This document shows positions 20,304-31,334 of a DNA stretch of 64,000 nucleotides, piece by piece (within the stretch, counting starts at the first letter, position 1; every line of letters begins with the position of its first letter). The stretch is from the NCBI RefSeq assembly GCF_003013715.1, contig NC_072817.1, forward strand, positions 620,001 to 684,000. The letters run 5' to 3'. The position numbers and the translations under genes are program-made. The stretch comes from Candidozyma auris (Eukaryota > Ascomycota > Pichiomycetes > Serinales > Metschnikowiaceae). Under the pieces are notes generated by a model that had not been told where the DNA came from, did no database searches, and saw only the letters and a program-made list of their open reading frames with translations.

Positions 20304-20375
20304 TAGCGCAGCCAGGTTTCGATCCTGGGACATCAGGGTTATGAGCCCTGCGCGCTTCCACTGCGCCACTGCGCT
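20304..20375 (-). tRNA. Initiator tRNA-Met (anticodon CAT)
   Basis: This is a 72-nt gene on the minus strand. It has the acceptor pair AGCGCAG/CTGCGCT, D-arm GTGGCGCAGTGGAAGCGCGC, anticodon stem CAGGG/CCCTG with loop CTCATAA, and T-arm with GGATCGAAACC. The A1:U72 pair, the GGG/CCC anticodon stem and the AUCGAAA T-loop (A54-type rather than TTC) are eukaryotic initiator hallmarks. It is almost identical to the yeast initiator in the D and anticodon arms. The anticodon lies at 20341-20343. A T-run follows the 3' end. Confidence 0.96.
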
Positions 20376-20460
20376 CGTTGGGCATGGAAAAGAGTTTTCG
20401 CAAGAAATATATTTTATGTGTGTCGTATATACAGTACGTCCTTGTTTTTGTGTCTACGTG

Positions 20461-21610
20461 ATCTTCAAGTTTCTGGATGCTTCCATGAGTTACTCTGTTA
20501 CTTTATATCATAGTTCAGCCAAGGAGCTCAAAAAGATAGACGTCAGCATTCAACGAATGTTCCAAGGCATTGGCGCAGACAAGTTATACGCCAGGCCGAA
20601 AAAAGGGGGATTCGGAGTCATTGAGCTCAAGGTACAACTACAGGGACACAGAGCCAAAGTATTAGCCAGGACCCTTGGGGATGATCAACTGTGGTATGTC
20701 AAATACATGAGAGCAAAGATGCTCCACCATGTGGTGAAGATCTTTCATCAGAACCCTCGGGCAAATATAAGAAATAGTCAGGGCTTGGATTGGGCTGACT
20801 TTCTTTTCGAGGCCAATGGCAGATACTTCGAGAACCTAGAATGGACATTCGCCAAACGAAATACACTACATTAACGCTTGGAAACAGTTGGTAAAGAAGT
20901 CGAATAACCCACCCTTATACAATTGCTTTCAGGGGCTCGCATAGAGGATGTGTCAGCCATATTAAGTCTACGGGGCATACCATCGGACTCAGAAGAAAAA
21001 TGTTAAGAACGAGGGATTTTCAAATCCCAAAGTAAAGCAAAGGCAGGAGAAGAAACCGCCTATTATGCCGGGAAGATTTCGAAATATGCCCGGAAGCAAG
21101 ACCCATTAAAAAATGGGACAAGTTCTGAAAGCCCTATATAAGGAAGAATGGATCAAACGCAACGAGCTAGAGGGCAATTCATCTCTTTAATATTGGGTCA
21201 TACGTGCCACAACATGACGAGCGGCCATCAAGAGCCGCAAAATGCTATTGTGTTTGAAGGAAGTTACTCTGGATGTTTTCTTCAGCACATCTACAATGAA
21301 TGTGCGATATCGCAATATTGGTGGAACCACCTAGGGTTTCCGCGAGCGATGAATCTTAGGAAATGTTAGCTCCTGAGGATACCTCGTTCGACAACGAGAA
21401 ACTTAATTGGTTCGTAAAATCGTCAGAATCACCTACAAAGGGCGACGACAGCTGGGCAACGAGGGAGTGACCCTCCCAGAGCTCCTGAATCGAGCTTTGA
21501 GGTCGGCGATGCGACGAGTTACTCCAATGGGTCAGTAAACGCACATTTAATGACGAGTGAAAATTCATAGAATAGTCACGGCTGAAGTTCAGAGGGGACC
21601 ATTCGCACCG
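20461..21610 (+). mobile_element. Relic of a non-LTR (LINE) retrotransposon, C-terminal part of ORF2
   Basis: Frame 20470-20874 reads KELKKIDVSIQRMFQGIGA, then LYARPKKGGFGVIELKVQLQ, the segment after the reverse transcriptase palm in L1-type elements (K-GG-G---L--Q--A). After several stops and shifts come KKWDKF and ALYKEEWIKRN (about 21100-21160), then QHIYNECAISQYWWNHLGFP (about 21280-21345), which matches the zinc-knuckle-like H...EC...W end of L1/Zorro ORF2. Similar coding-like sequence (APEDTSFDNEKLNWFVKSS) runs to about 21430. The fragment is 5'-truncated, as usual for LINEs, and has many lesions. It lies about 90 bp upstream of the initiator tRNA. The catalytic palm itself is absent. 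Comparison with Zorro elements of Candida is from memory. Confidence 0.72.
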
Positions 21611-22184
21611 CACGGTAATGGATTGACACTAGTTGAGGATATTAGGGGTTTTGTTTTCTATAATGATATAGTTTTCGAGTTAGAATGGAAGTGGCAACAC
21701 TGAAATCCTAACGCTCCTCTAATACATGAAGTCTATTAAAAGAGGTCATAACCTTCTCCTTACTTGAATAACGAAGTTAAAATGATGTTTCTGTAGAATA
21801 ATGTCTTGATGGCACTAACTGGGCTTAGTATACTTCAAGTTAAAATAATTCATCTCAAAGATTTCTTTCCTTGTAGCTCCACAGATATTTGTTGAGTTTA
21901 TTTGAACTGTTTCAAACATAAATGAAAGCGCCAGCAAGATATGTTGATTAATCAGTCCTTTGAATTATCGGCCCTTGAACCCCAATTGGATATCAAGTTC
22001 GTATCCTTCGTCTCTCTTAACGGATAGATGGCTATGTAATTCGACAGACAAGATAGAGAAATTTGCAGATTAAATAAGCTTAACCTCACAAAGTACACAC
22101 AAGAATATATTCAAACCATACATTTAGCACCTTCACACATAACTAGTAGTCCATTCTCCATGTGTCAGCTTAATCCAGCGTGAA
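21611..22184. other. AT-rich intergenic, no feature seen
   Basis: No frame, RNA gene or repeat is supported between the LINE relic and the oxygenase 3' end. A poly(A) tail for the LINE was looked for and not found. Confidence 0.5.
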
Positions 22185-23219
22185 TTAAGTCAGCTCCACA
22201 GCTTTTCCGTAAGCGACAGCAAGGCGATGATCCAAGTGTTCCCTAGCTGTAAGCACTTTGCCAGCCTTTTGAGGCCCACGTCCATTTCTGGCTCTTATGA
22301 TCGGGGATGGCACGGGACACAATTCTGTAGCGTCATTGGGGTGGCTGAAAAACACCACAGAGTATCTGTCTTTGTTGCGTGTACCTTCAGGGAATTTGAC
22401 CCTGTGAATGGTAGACTTGAGTAAACCAGCTGTCCAGAAGGAAAGCTGATCACCAATATTGACAATAATTGGAGCTCCCTCGGCTTCGTTATCAGAACCA
22501 ACATACGGAACAGCTTCCCACTTCTTCGTCACTGGGGAGTAAATCTCCAATCCCTCCTGGTTCTCCTGTTGAAAAAGCAAAGTCATTGACCCGTAGTCAG
22601 TGTGAGCACCAGCACGGATCTTGACTTCGGGACTGTCATCGTTGGGGCTGGGATAGTGTAAGAATCTCAAAGTGCTGCCAGATTCCTGGGAAGCATCGTA
22701 TCTTGACTCGAACCACTTCGACCCGTCAACCGAGTCCTCTGGCTCGATTTCTAAAGCAATAGCAAGAAGCTTCAAAAGACGTAAAGTTGTGGCATACATT
22801 TTCTTTGCAAGCGTGCTGATGTGCCTACGTCTCAGAGGGTCCTGATCAAACCAATCAGGAAGGTGTTTCTTGGTTTCTCCCAGGACAAAATCAAAACCTC
22901 CAATATTGAAAGCCTCCTTTGGGTCACCTTTCTTCAGGGTCCCAGGGTCCAAAGTCTCCATGCCGCTGGCTGTGTAGCCATGGTTGAATTCATCAATTTC
23001 ATGTTTCGACTTGTATTCGTAGGGTAACTTGAAGAAGGACTCAGCAAGCTTGAAAGTTGTGTCTAGTTCATCTTTCGAGAACGAGTGGCCCTTGACAAAA
23101 AGAAAGCCTTGTGTTTTTGCAGCCTCAAGAAGTGCAAGGGCTGTGGGTTTGTTGATCTCGCTGATGTCGACAATATCCAAGGGAATATTTTTCATTGCAG
23201 TTGGTGGTGACGTCAGCAT
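22185..23219 (-). CDS. 2-oxoglutarate/Fe(II) oxygenase, isopenicillin-N-synthase-like
   Basis: The protein has 344 residues from ATG 23219. A second in-frame ATG at 23195 is likely too, because a TATATA box sits at 23235-23240, only about 16 bp before the first ATG. The N-terminal DIOX_N region (IPLDIVDISEIN, GFLFVKGHSF) is followed by the jelly-roll core. Iron ligands are His206 and Asp208 (HTDYGS) and His272 (STIHRV); the 2OG arginine lies in RYSVVFF. This is the plant/fungal oxygenase class that includes gibberellin and thymine hydroxylases and IPNS. The substrate cannot be told from sequence. The upstream region has three GATAAG boxes, suggesting nitrogen control. Confidence 0.88.
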   Translation of the reverse strand: MLTSPPTAMKNIPLDIVDISEINKPTALALLEAAKTQGFLFVKGHSFSKDELDTTFKLAESFFKLPYEYKSKHEIDEFNHGYTASGMETLDPGTLKKGDPKEAFNIGGFDFVLGETKKHLPDWFDQDPLRRRHISTLAKKMYATTLRLLKLLAIALEIEPEDSVDGSKWFESRYDASQESGSTLRFLHYPSPNDDSPEVKIRAGAHTDYGSMTLLFQQENQEGLEIYSPVTKKWEAVPYVGSDNEAEGAPIIVNIGDQLSFWTAGLLKSTIHRVKFPEGTRNKDRYSVVFFSHPNDATELCPVPSPIIRARNGRGPQKAGKVLTAREHLDHRLAVAYGKAVELT

Positions 23220-23364
23220 TAGGAGGTTTCTCTTTATATAGCTTGCACCTCATCTACCTTTTCCCCGTTATCATAACCCACGGAATTCGTCCCGCGGCTA
23301 AACCGAAAATCCGCCTTGACGAACTATGGGGAAGCGAAGGTAGCTAAATATTTACGAAGAATAA

Positions 23365-23452
23365 GATAAGAGATACCCTATTTTGCTTTGTGGAGATAAG
23401 GACCCTCGCTTGTGATTATACATGCACCTCGCTCAATTCCGTCCCTCTTATC
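23365..23452. promoter_or_regulatory. Cluster of three GATAAG sites upstream of the oxygenase
   Basis: GATAAG occurs at 23365-23370 and 23395-23400, and its complement CTTATC at 23447-23452. This is 145-235 bp upstream of the oxygenase start. Clustered GATAAG boxes bind GATA factors (Gln3/Gat1 in yeasts) that turn on nitrogen-scavenging genes. Confidence 0.5.
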
Positions 23453-23811
23453 GGCCCCTCACATATCCATACTATAGTGCGTGGATGCTCAGTGCTTGCA
23501 ATCACAAATAAGGGTGTGAAGCAAATATGAGTGCTAAGCTGAAATCGCCATTATTGTAGAAGATGAACCTGCAGTTGCTTTTTCAACAAAGTTGACTGCT
23601 ACTATCGGAAGATTCAGCCATACGTCATACACCAGCACAAGTTTGAGAACTTATCATCGGTTTCGGTAATCAGGAACTCCCGAAACCTTTCAATTACGCA
23701 ATTGCGTGGAGACCTAGGTGACCCCAATCCTTTAAGCAGTCAGATATCTAATATCAAAGCTCGAGTAGTTGGTATCGAGCGTCTTTGACTACTATCTAAA
23801 CGTAGCAGAAG

Positions 23812-24046
23812 TCATTGGGCGCATAAAATTTGAAGCGAATGGAATACGGAGAATTTCGTGAGATGTTGATCATGTAAATAGTCCCGAAATGGCATGAACT
23901 TCCCGAAGGAAGGCTGTTCAGGGTGGAGATGACCAGGGTCGATATTCCAACATGCGAAAGTGTTCTCCAGAGCCAGTTTAAACTGGTGGTAACCGAATAC
24001 CTCCAGGGCTCCCGAGAAGGCATACGCGTTGGGGCTACAAAGTGCT
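23812..24046 (-). pseudogene. Possible short gene relic, family unknown
   Basis: The minus strand reads 78 codons without a stop: SALCSPNAYAFSGALEV, then FGYHQFKLALENTFACWNID, then HPEQPSFGKFMPFRDYL and FSVFHSLQILCAQ, ending at a TGA at 23812-23814. It has no ATG near its start and an in-frame TAA just upstream. The composition looks coding-like, but a second minus-strand frame is also open here, so this could be chance. Confidence 0.25.
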
Positions 24047-25515
24047 GATTAACGTTTTTCAAGAGGCGTATATTATATGGGGAAGAAATTGGAAAGAGAA
24101 AAAAAAAAGTAGAAGTCTTTTGTCCCAAATGCGGGTAACTGGTAAACGGTCACTGTATGTAGGCAGAGAGGGTAGAAGAGGCCGCCAGATTTTGGACCGA
24201 GAGTCACTCGATGCATTCTACTGCTGGTTTATGATCTAGTTGTGATGTAATGTTGCAAATCATGAGAGATTACATTGGAGGCTGAACTTTTGTGTGCTGT
24301 GTTCAAACAATGCTGTTTCTACTTTTCGCAGCCATTGGCAGTTTTAGAGTATAAATGCAGTTTGTAGCAGGACTTACAAATATAAGGCTGATAGTGTAGC
24401 AAATTGAATTTCACTTATCATAGTTAAAAAGTTGCCAGAGTCGTACAAAAGTAGTAAAACCATGTTTAACTGGTCTCTTTAAGCATACAACTCGCACCTG
24501 CTTGAAGTTACTCAAGCCTGGTTTTTCCCTGGACAAGGCATTTCAAACGAGAAACGAGAGAATTTCGAATTAAAGTTCTAAAACTTAAAGTGGAGCTTTG
24601 AGCCAATCAATATTCAATTATAAAAAAAAAAATCGAACTACGAGTTTACTTACTTCTGTATGTATGGCCTTGAACGCTACCATGCACTGGCCCACATAGT
24701 TAGTCCAGAGGTCAATAACGAGACAAATAGAGAATTTTGAAAGAGAAAAATAATCAACATTTGACATTGGTTCAAAAGCAAGGGCCTAGGGAGGTCATTT
24801 TGCGACTGTTTGCCTTAAAAATAAGTTCTATTCTAGCCCATGCTTAGAGCTCTGTGGCACAAATATTCAAAAAACAACAATGCCAATAAGAAGAATAGAT
24901 ATATACGAGCCTATTCAGAAATAACACAATATTGAGGACCATAATTGGTATCTGCTTTCGACTTGTTATCTTTATTCTTATATTCTTTTTTTCTTACCAC
25001 TCTCGGGAGCTGAGTGGCTGCAAAATACAAAAATCGTCAAGTTGCCAAAAAATACTCCCAACTGCTTTCGTTTTTGCACGACCTTTCCAAAATTCAAGTT
25101 CAATAAAAAAGAAACAAACATTCACTTGTTGAGCCTCATTGAGCTTCTCGCTTTCCGGCCGCCTCAGAAAGCTACCTTCGATAAGCCAAAAAAAAAAAAA
25201 AAAAAAATGTGGGCCCTGCCACAAAATGCTGTTCTGCATACAACAACCTGGTTCGCGTGGTCTACCACAACCGATTTTGGCGTTGGTCTTTTTTTATTGA
25301 GAATCTGCGCGAAGGGACCAACTTTATCGATTGCAGTCGGTATCAATATGCAGAACACAATGTTCACCATAGCTCTCTAAAGTGACATTAGCTGACTCTA
25401 TGGCAGTGATGGAGGCTGACTGGGAAACAAGATACTTTCCGAGAGTTTGTGAAAGGTGTCAAATAGCTTTATCTCTCTTCATGAGCTCGAAATAAGGGTG
25501 CAGATCAATGAGGCG

Positions 25516-25536
25516 CACGTGACTGTATATCACGTG
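25516..25536. promoter_or_regulatory. Paired CACGTG E-boxes in the FAS2 promoter
   Basis: CACGTG lies at 25516-25521 and again at 25531-25536, 168-188 bp before the FAS2 ATG. These are sites for basic helix-loop-helix factors. In yeasts, FAS genes are controlled by Ino2/Ino4 and related bHLH proteins, while Cbf1 also binds this core. Confidence 0.55.
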
Positions 25537-25703
25537 GGTCGGCTCAATGACAACCCCAACAACCAAACTTGTGCCCAAATCCAACACTAGATCTCATCCT
25601 GCAGACACGCTCGCTCGGCTGCGACCCATATATACTCCGAGCAGGCCTCCTACAGCTATCCAGTGGTTTTTTTTGCAACCAATTTTTTCCACACCCCCAA
25701 CCC

Positions 25704-28700
25704 ATGAAGGCTGAAATCGAACAAGAGCTCTCGCACGTGTTGCTCACAGAGCTTCTCGCCTACCAGTTTGCCTCCCCTGTTAGGTGGATCGAAACTCAAG
25801 ATGTCTTCTTAAAAGACCATAATACCGAGAGAGTCGTTGAGATCGGTCCCTCGCCAACTTTGGCCGGAATGGCCCTGAGAACAATTAAAGCCAAATACGA
25901 GTCGTACGATGCTGCTCTTTCTTTGCAGCGTCAAGTCTTGTGCTACGCCAAAGACCCCAAGGAAATCTACTATACCCCTGACCCCCCAGCTCCAGAGGAG
26001 CCTAAGGAAGCGCCTAAGGAAGAGGTGAAGGAAGCTGCCTCAGCTGCTCCAGCCGCCCCCGCTGCTCCAGTTGCTGCGGCCCCAGCCGCCCCAGCTGGTC
26101 CCGTTGAGTCCATTCCCGATGAACCAGTCAAGGCGTCAATTCTTCTTCATGTGTTGGTGGCCCAGAAGCTCAAGAAGCCGCTTGACGCTGTGCCCATGAG
26201 CAAACCAATCAAGGACCTTGTCAATGGTAAATCCACTGTGCAAAACGAAATTCTTGGTGATTTGGGCAAAGAATTTGGCTCTACTCCCGACAAGCCTGAA
26301 GACACACCTTTGGAGGAATTAGCTGAGCAGTTCCAGGACTCCTTCAGCGGCTCCTTAGGTAAGACGTCCACATCCCTCATTGGCCGTTTAATGAGCTCCA
26401 AGATGCCTGGTGGCTTTTCCATCACCAACGCCAGAAAGTACTTGGAGTCTCGTTACGGTTTGGGCGCTGGCAGGCAGGACTCGGTGCTTTTGTTCTGTTT
26501 GGTGAATGAGCCTGCTGCTCGTTTGGGCTCCGATAACGACGCCAAGGAGTTCTTGGACCAGATGGCACAGAAATACGCTTCTCGTGCTGGCATCTCGCTT
26601 TCTTCCGGTTCGGCTAGCGGCTCTGGCGCTGCTGCTGGAGGTGCTGTTATTGATAGTGCTGCCTTGGATGCCATGGCCGCTGAAAACAAGGCCTTGGCGA
26701 AGCAACAGCTTGAAACATTGGCTCGTTACTTGCAATTGGACTTGAACAAGGGCGCCAAGTCCTTCATCAAGGAAAAAGAAGCCGCCGTTCTTTTGCAGAA
26801 GGAGCTCGATCTTTGGGAGGCCGAGCACGGCGAATACTACGCCAAGGGTATCCAACTGATCTTCTCCAACTTGAAAGCTAGAACTTACGACTCTTACTGG
26901 AACTGGGCCCGTCAAGACCTTTTGCTGATGTGGTTTGACATCATTTTCGGGAAGTTGACCTCTGTCGACAGAGAAACCATCAGCCAGTGTATCCAGATCA
27001 TGAACAGAGCTTCACCTACTTTGATCAAGTTCATGCAATACCATATTGACCACACCCCAGAGTACAAGGGCGAGACTTACCAGCTTGCTAAGAAGTTGGG
27101 CCAGCAGTTAGTTGACAACTGTAAGCAGGTTTTGGATGTGGACCCCGTCTACAAAGATGTTTCCAGAATTACTGGCCCCAAGACCACCGTGGATGCAAAG
27201 GGTAAAATCGTGTACAGCGAGGTGAACAAGGAGTCTGTTAGGAAGTTTGAGCAGTACGTCTACGAGATGGCCCAGGGTGGTAAATTGACCAAGAGAGATG
27301 CCCAGCCTACCATCCAGGAGGACTTGGCTAGAGTGTACAAGGCCATGACCAAGCAAGCTTCCGTTTCCAAGTCCACCAAGCTTGAACTTGAGAAGTTATA
27401 CAAGCAGTTGACCGACTTCATGGAAAAATCTCAGGTAATTGAGACTGAGCAGGTTACCAGAGATGCTTTGGGACGCCGCTCTGGTTCTGACACTCCTACT
27501 GACGAGGAGGCTGCCTCTAGCGACGACGAAATCGCCTCTTTGCCAGACAAGACCTCGATTTTGCAACCAGTGTCGTCGACTATCCCACCACAAACCATTC
27601 CCTTCTTGCACTTGCAGAGAAAGACCAAGCTGGGCTGGGAGTACGATCCCAAATTGTCTGCTATGTACTTGGACGGCTTGGAAAGTGGTGCTGTTAACGG
27701 TTTGACTTTCAAGGACAGATACGTGTTGGTGACAGGTGCTGGTGCCGGTTCCATTGGTGCAGAGATTTTGCAGGGCTTGATCTCTGGTGGTGCCAAGGTT
27801 GTGGTCACCACTTCAAGATTCTCCAAGAAGGTTACTGAATACTACCAGTCCATGTACTCAAGATACGGTGCTGCCGGATCCACCTTGATTGTGGTGCCAT
27901 TCAACCAGGGTTCCAAACAGGACGTTGATGCTCTTGTTGACTACATCTACGACAGTAAGAACGGGTTGGGCTGGGACTTGGATGCCATCATTCCATTTGC
28001 AGCCATTCCTGAAAACGGTAACGGCTTGGACAACATCGATTCCAAGTCCGAGTTGGCCCACAGAATCATGTTGACCAACTTGTTGCGTCTCTTGGGTGCC
28101 GTCAAGGCCAAGAAGACCACTGACACCCGTCCAGCGCAAGTTGTGTTGCCGTTGTCTCCTAACCACGGAACCTTTGGATTCGACGGTCTCTACTCCGAGT
28201 CGAAAATCTCTCTCGAAACCTTGTTCAACAGATGGTACTCTGAAGACTGGTCTACCAAGCTCACCATTTGTGGCGCCATTATCGGCTGGACCAGAGGTAC
28301 CGGTCTCATGAGTGCCAACAACATCATTGCCGAAGGCATCGAGAAAATGGGTGTCAGAACTTTCTCGCAGAAGGAAATGGCCTTCAACATCTTGGGTCTT
28401 TTGACGCCTAAGATCGTCAACTTGTGCCAGGAGCAGCCAGTGATGGCTGACTTGAACGGTGGGTTGCAGTTCATCGACAACTTGAAGGAGTTCACTTCCA
28501 AATTGAGAACCGACTTGGTAGAAAACGCTGACGTTCGCAGAGCCGTCTCCATTGAGCAGTCGATCGAGCAGAAGGTTGTCCATGGCGACAGTGTGGATGC
28601 CAACTACTCCAAGGTTACCGTGCAGCCTCGTGCCAACATGACATTCAGCTTCCCCGACATGAAGAGCTATGACGAGATCAAGCAGGTCGCTCCAGAGTTG

Positions 28701-31334
28701 GAAGGTATGTTGGACTTGGAGCTGTTGATTGTGGTGACCGGTTTCGCCGAAGTTGGTCCATGGGGTAACTCCAGAACGCGTTGGGAGATGGAAGCGTATG
28801 GTGAATTCTCCTTGGAAGGGTGCATTGAGATGGCCTGGATCATGGGCTTGATCAAGTACCACAACGGCCCACTCAAGGGCAAGCCTTACGCTGGTTGGGT
28901 AGACGCCAAGACCCAGCAGCCTGTTGACGACAAGGACGTGAAGGCCAAGTACGAGGAGCAGATATTGGAGCACTCTGGTATTCGTCTCATTGAGCCCGAG
29001 TTGTTCGATGGCTACGACCCTCAGAAGAAGCAGATGATCCAGGAAGTTGTTGTTCAGCACGACATGGAGCCTTTCGAGGCCTCCAAAGAAACTGCCGAGC
29101 AGTACAAGCATCAGCACGGCGACAAGTGTGAGATCTTTGAGATTGAGGGCACTGGCGAGTACACCGTTAGAATTTTGGCCGGCGCTACCCTCTACGTGCC
29201 CAAGGCACTCAGATTCGACCGTTTGGTTGCTGGTCAGATTCCAACCGGTTGGGACGCCCGCCACTATGGTATTCCTGAGGATACCATCTCTCAGGTGGAC
29301 CCTATCACGTTGTACGTTCTCGTGTCGACCGTCGAAGCCCTCTTGTCTGCTGGTATCACTGACCCATACGAATTTTACAAATATGTCCATGTGTCTGAGG
29401 TGGGTAACTGTTCTGGGTCAGGTATGGGTGGTGTATCTGCCCTCAGAGGTATGTTCAAGGACCGTTACAAAGACATGCCAGTACAAAACGATATCTTGCA
29501 AGAATCCTTCATCAACACCATGGCTGCCTGGGTTAATATGTTGTTGCTCTCATCCTCCGGTCCTATCAAGACTCCTGTTGGTGCATGTGCCACTGCCGTT
29601 GAGTCTGTTGACACCGGTATTGAGACCATCCAGTCCGGCAAGGCCAAGGTGTGTATCGTTGGTGGCTACGACGACTTCCAGGAGGAAGGCTCTTACGAGT
29701 TCGCCAACATGAACGCCACTTCCAACGCCGTCGACGAATTTGCCCACGGCAGAACCCCATCTGAGATGTCCAGACCGGCCACCACCACCAGAAACGGTTT
29801 CATGGAGGCCCAAGGTTCCGGTATCCAGGTAATTATGACCGCCGACTTGGCCATCAAGATGGGTGTTCCAATCTACGCTGTTTTGGCCATGACTGCCACG
29901 GCAACCGACAAAATCGGCCGTTCCGTGCCTGCTCCAGGTAAGGGTATTTTGACCACCGCCAGAGAGCATCACGGCTCGTTGAAGTACCCACTGGCTATGT
30001 TGAACATCAAGTACAGAAACAGACAGTTGAAGCAAAGATTGGCCCAGATCGCCGCCTGGGAAGAGTCTGAGATTGACTTCTTGGGTGACGAGGCCGAGTT
30101 GGCCAGAGATGAGTATGGCGCTGACTTCTCCATCGACGATTTCACCAAGGAGAGAGCTGAGGAGATTCACAGAGAAGCCCGCAGACAGGTTGCTGACGCC
30201 AAGAAGCAATGGGGCAACAACTTCTACAAGGCTGACCCTAGAATTGCTCCATTGAGAGGTGCTTTGGCCACTTTTGGCTTGACCATCGACGACTTGGGTG
30301 TTGCTTCCTTCCACGGTACTTCTACCAAGGCCAACGATAAGAATGAGAGTGCTACAATCAACGAGATGATGAAACACTTGGGCAGATCTGAAGGTAATCC
30401 AGTGTTTGGCGTTTTCCAGAAGTACTTGACTGGTCACCCCAAGGGTGCTGCCGGTGCCTGGATGTTGAACGGTGCCATTCAAATTTTGAACTCTGGTATT
30501 GTGCCAGGTAACAGAAACGCTGACAATGTCGACAAGATGTTGCAAGACTTTGAGTACGTCTTGTACCCACTGAGATCGATCCAGACCGACGGTATCAAGG
30601 CGGTTTCTGTGACCTCTTTTGGTTTCGGACAGAAGGGTGCTCAGGCCATTGTCGTCCATCCAGACTACTTGTACGCTGTTTTGGACAAGACCACTTACAA
30701 CGACTACGCTGCCAGAGTGACCGCCAGAAACAAGAGAGCCTACCGCTACATGCACAATGCCATCACGAGAAACTCCATGTTCAAGGCTAAGGACAAAGCA
30801 CCATACGGTGACGACTTGGAGCAGCCAGTGTACTTGGACCCATTGGCCAGAGTTGAGGAGAGCAAGAACGGCCTTGTTTTCTCGAAGAACGGTATCCAGT
30901 CTGAGAAGGCCTATGTTTCCAACAACGCTGCTTCAACTGCAAAGGCATTAGCCTCGTTGAACAATGGCTCCAAGGGTGTCGGTGTGGATGTTGAATTGCT
31001 CTCTGAGTTGAACTTGGAAAATGAGACGTTCATCGAAAGAAACTTCACCGAGGAAGAGATTGCCTACGCCCACCAGGCTGCCCATCCTCGAGCATCTTTC
31101 ACCGGCACTTGGTCGGCCAAGGAGGCCGTGTTCAAGGCTTTGGGTGTTTCGTCTAAAGGAGCAGGTGCTGCTTTGAGAGACATTGAGATTGTCAGAGACG
31201 CCAAGGGTGCTCCTACTGTTGTGTTGGCTGGTGAGGCCAAGAAGGCTGCTGCTGCTGCTGGCGTCAAGAACGTCAAGGTATCTATCTCTCACGACGACTT
31301 CCAGGCCACCGCTGTTGCGCTCAGCGAGTTTTAA
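25704..31334 (+). CDS. FAS2: Fatty acid synthase subunit alpha
   Basis: The protein has 1,876 residues from ATG 25704, where Fas2 homology starts ([20 protein letters not shown]). The in-frame extension up to 25569 lies in the promoter. Domains in order are a structural N-terminus, an Ala/Pro linker (about 95-135), acyl carrier protein with the phosphopantetheine Ser177 ([12 protein letters not shown]), and ketoreductase ([16 protein letters not shown] near 675). The ketosynthase follows, with Cys1295 ([10 protein letters not shown]) and the [12 protein letters not shown] and [10 protein letters not shown] histidines. The C-terminal phosphopantetheinyl transferase has GVGVDVELL and [14 protein letters not shown]. 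All active sites are present. Fas2 forms the alpha6beta6 cytosolic synthase with Fas1, which is not in this window. Codon use is strongly biased, as for highly expressed genes. Confidence 0.98.
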   Translation: MKAEIEQELSHVLLTELLAYQFASPVRWIETQDVFLKDHNTERVVEIGPSPTLAGMALRTIKAKYESYDAALSLQRQVLCYAKDPKEIYYTPDPPAPEEPKEAPKEEVKEAASAAPAAPAAPVAAAPAAPAGPVESIPDEPVKASILLHVLVAQKLKKPLDAVPMSKPIKDLVNGKSTVQNEILGDLGKEFGSTPDKPEDTPLEELAEQFQDSFSGSLGKTSTSLIGRLMSSKMPGGFSITNARKYLESRYGLGAGRQDSVLLFCLVNEPAARLGSDNDAKEFLDQMAQKYASRAGISLSSGSASGSGAAAGGAVIDSAALDAMAAENKALAKQQLETLARYLQLDLNKGAKSFIKEKEAAVLLQKELDLWEAEHGEYYAKGIQLIFSNLKARTYDSYWNWARQDLLLMWFDIIFGKLTSVDRETISQCIQIMNRASPTLIKFMQYHIDHTPEYKGETYQLAKKLGQQLVDNCKQVLDVDPVYKDVSRITGPKTTVDAKGKIVYSEVNKESVRKFEQYVYEMAQGGKLTKRDAQPTIQEDLARVYKAMTKQASVSKSTKLELEKLYKQLTDFMEKSQVIETEQVTRDALGRRSGSDTPTDEEAASSDDEIASLPDKTSILQPVSSTIPPQTIPFLHLQRKTKLGWEYDPKLSAMYLDGLESGAVNGLTFKDRYVLVTGAGAGSIGAEILQGLISGGAKVVVTTSRFSKKVTEYYQSMYSRYGAAGSTLIVVPFNQGSKQDVDALVDYIYDSKNGLGWDLDAIIPFAAIPENGNGLDNIDSKSELAHRIMLTNLLRLLGAVKAKKTTDTRPAQVVLPLSPNHGTFGFDGLYSESKISLETLFNRWYSEDWSTKLTICGAIIGWTRGTGLMSANNIIAEGIEKMGVRTFSQKEMAFNILGLLTPKIVNLCQEQPVMADLNGGLQFIDNLKEFTSKLRTDLVENADVRRAVSIEQSIEQKVVHGDSVDANYSKVTVQPRANMTFSFPDMKSYDEIKQVAPELEGMLDLELLIVVTGFAEVGPWGNSRTRWEMEAYGEFSLEGCIEMAWIMGLIKYHNGPLKGKPYAGWVDAKTQQPVDDKDVKAKYEEQILEHSGIRLIEPELFDGYDPQKKQMIQEVVVQHDMEPFEASKETAEQYKHQHGDKCEIFEIEGTGEYTVRILAGATLYVPKALRFDRLVAGQIPTGWDARHYGIPEDTISQVDPITLYVLVSTVEALLSAGITDPYEFYKYVHVSEVGNCSGSGMGGVSALRGMFKDRYKDMPVQNDILQESFINTMAAWVNMLLLSSSGPIKTPVGACATAVESVDTGIETIQSGKAKVCIVGGYDDFQEEGSYEFANMNATSNAVDEFAHGRTPSEMSRPATTTRNGFMEAQGSGIQVIMTADLAIKMGVPIYAVLAMTATATDKIGRSVPAPGKGILTTAREHHGSLKYPLAMLNIKYRNRQLKQRLAQIAAWEESEIDFLGDEAELARDEYGADFSIDDFTKERAEEIHREARRQVADAKKQWGNNFYKADPRIAPLRGALATFGLTIDDLGVASFHGTSTKANDKNESATINEMMKHLGRSEGNPVFGVFQKYLTGHPKGAAGAWMLNGAIQILNSGIVPGNRNADNVDKMLQDFEYVLYPLRSIQTDGIKAVSVTSFGFGQKGAQAIVVHPDYLYAVLDKTTYNDYAARVTARNKRAYRYMHNAITRNSMFKAKDKAPYGDDLEQPVYLDPLARVEESKNGLVFSKNGIQSEKAYVSNNAASTAKALASLNNGSKGVGVDVELLSELNLENETFIERNFTEEEIAYAHQAAHPRASFTGTWSAKEAVFKALGVSSKGAGAALRDIEIVRDAKGAPTVVLAGEAKKAAAAAGVKNVKVSISHDDFQATAVALSEF

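Larger units (their letters stand above)
23453..25703. other. Gene-poor AT-rich region upstream of FAS2
   Basis: This 2.2-kb stretch has no intact gene. It contains a 12-bp palindrome ACGCAATTGCGT at 23695-23706, a short protein-like relic at 23812-24046 and copies of the dispersed motif at 24324, 25015 and 25671. It also holds an A20 run at 25188-25207 and the FAS2 promoter E-boxes. Frames at 24932-25380 are short and low-complexity. Confidence 0.5.

Noticed and set aside
25188..25207. A20 run as the poly(A) tail of a retroelement
   Set aside because: No coding relic or target-site duplication precedes it; A/T runs are common in yeast promoters.
23453..25703. Centromere in the AT-rich gene-free stretch
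   Set aside because: There is no inverted repeat, point-centromere element or other direct sign; gene absence alone is not enough.
27858..29390. 510-codon minus-strand ORF inside FAS2
   Set aside because: It is an antisense shadow created by the strong codon bias of FAS2. The same holds for the frame at 29550-30755.
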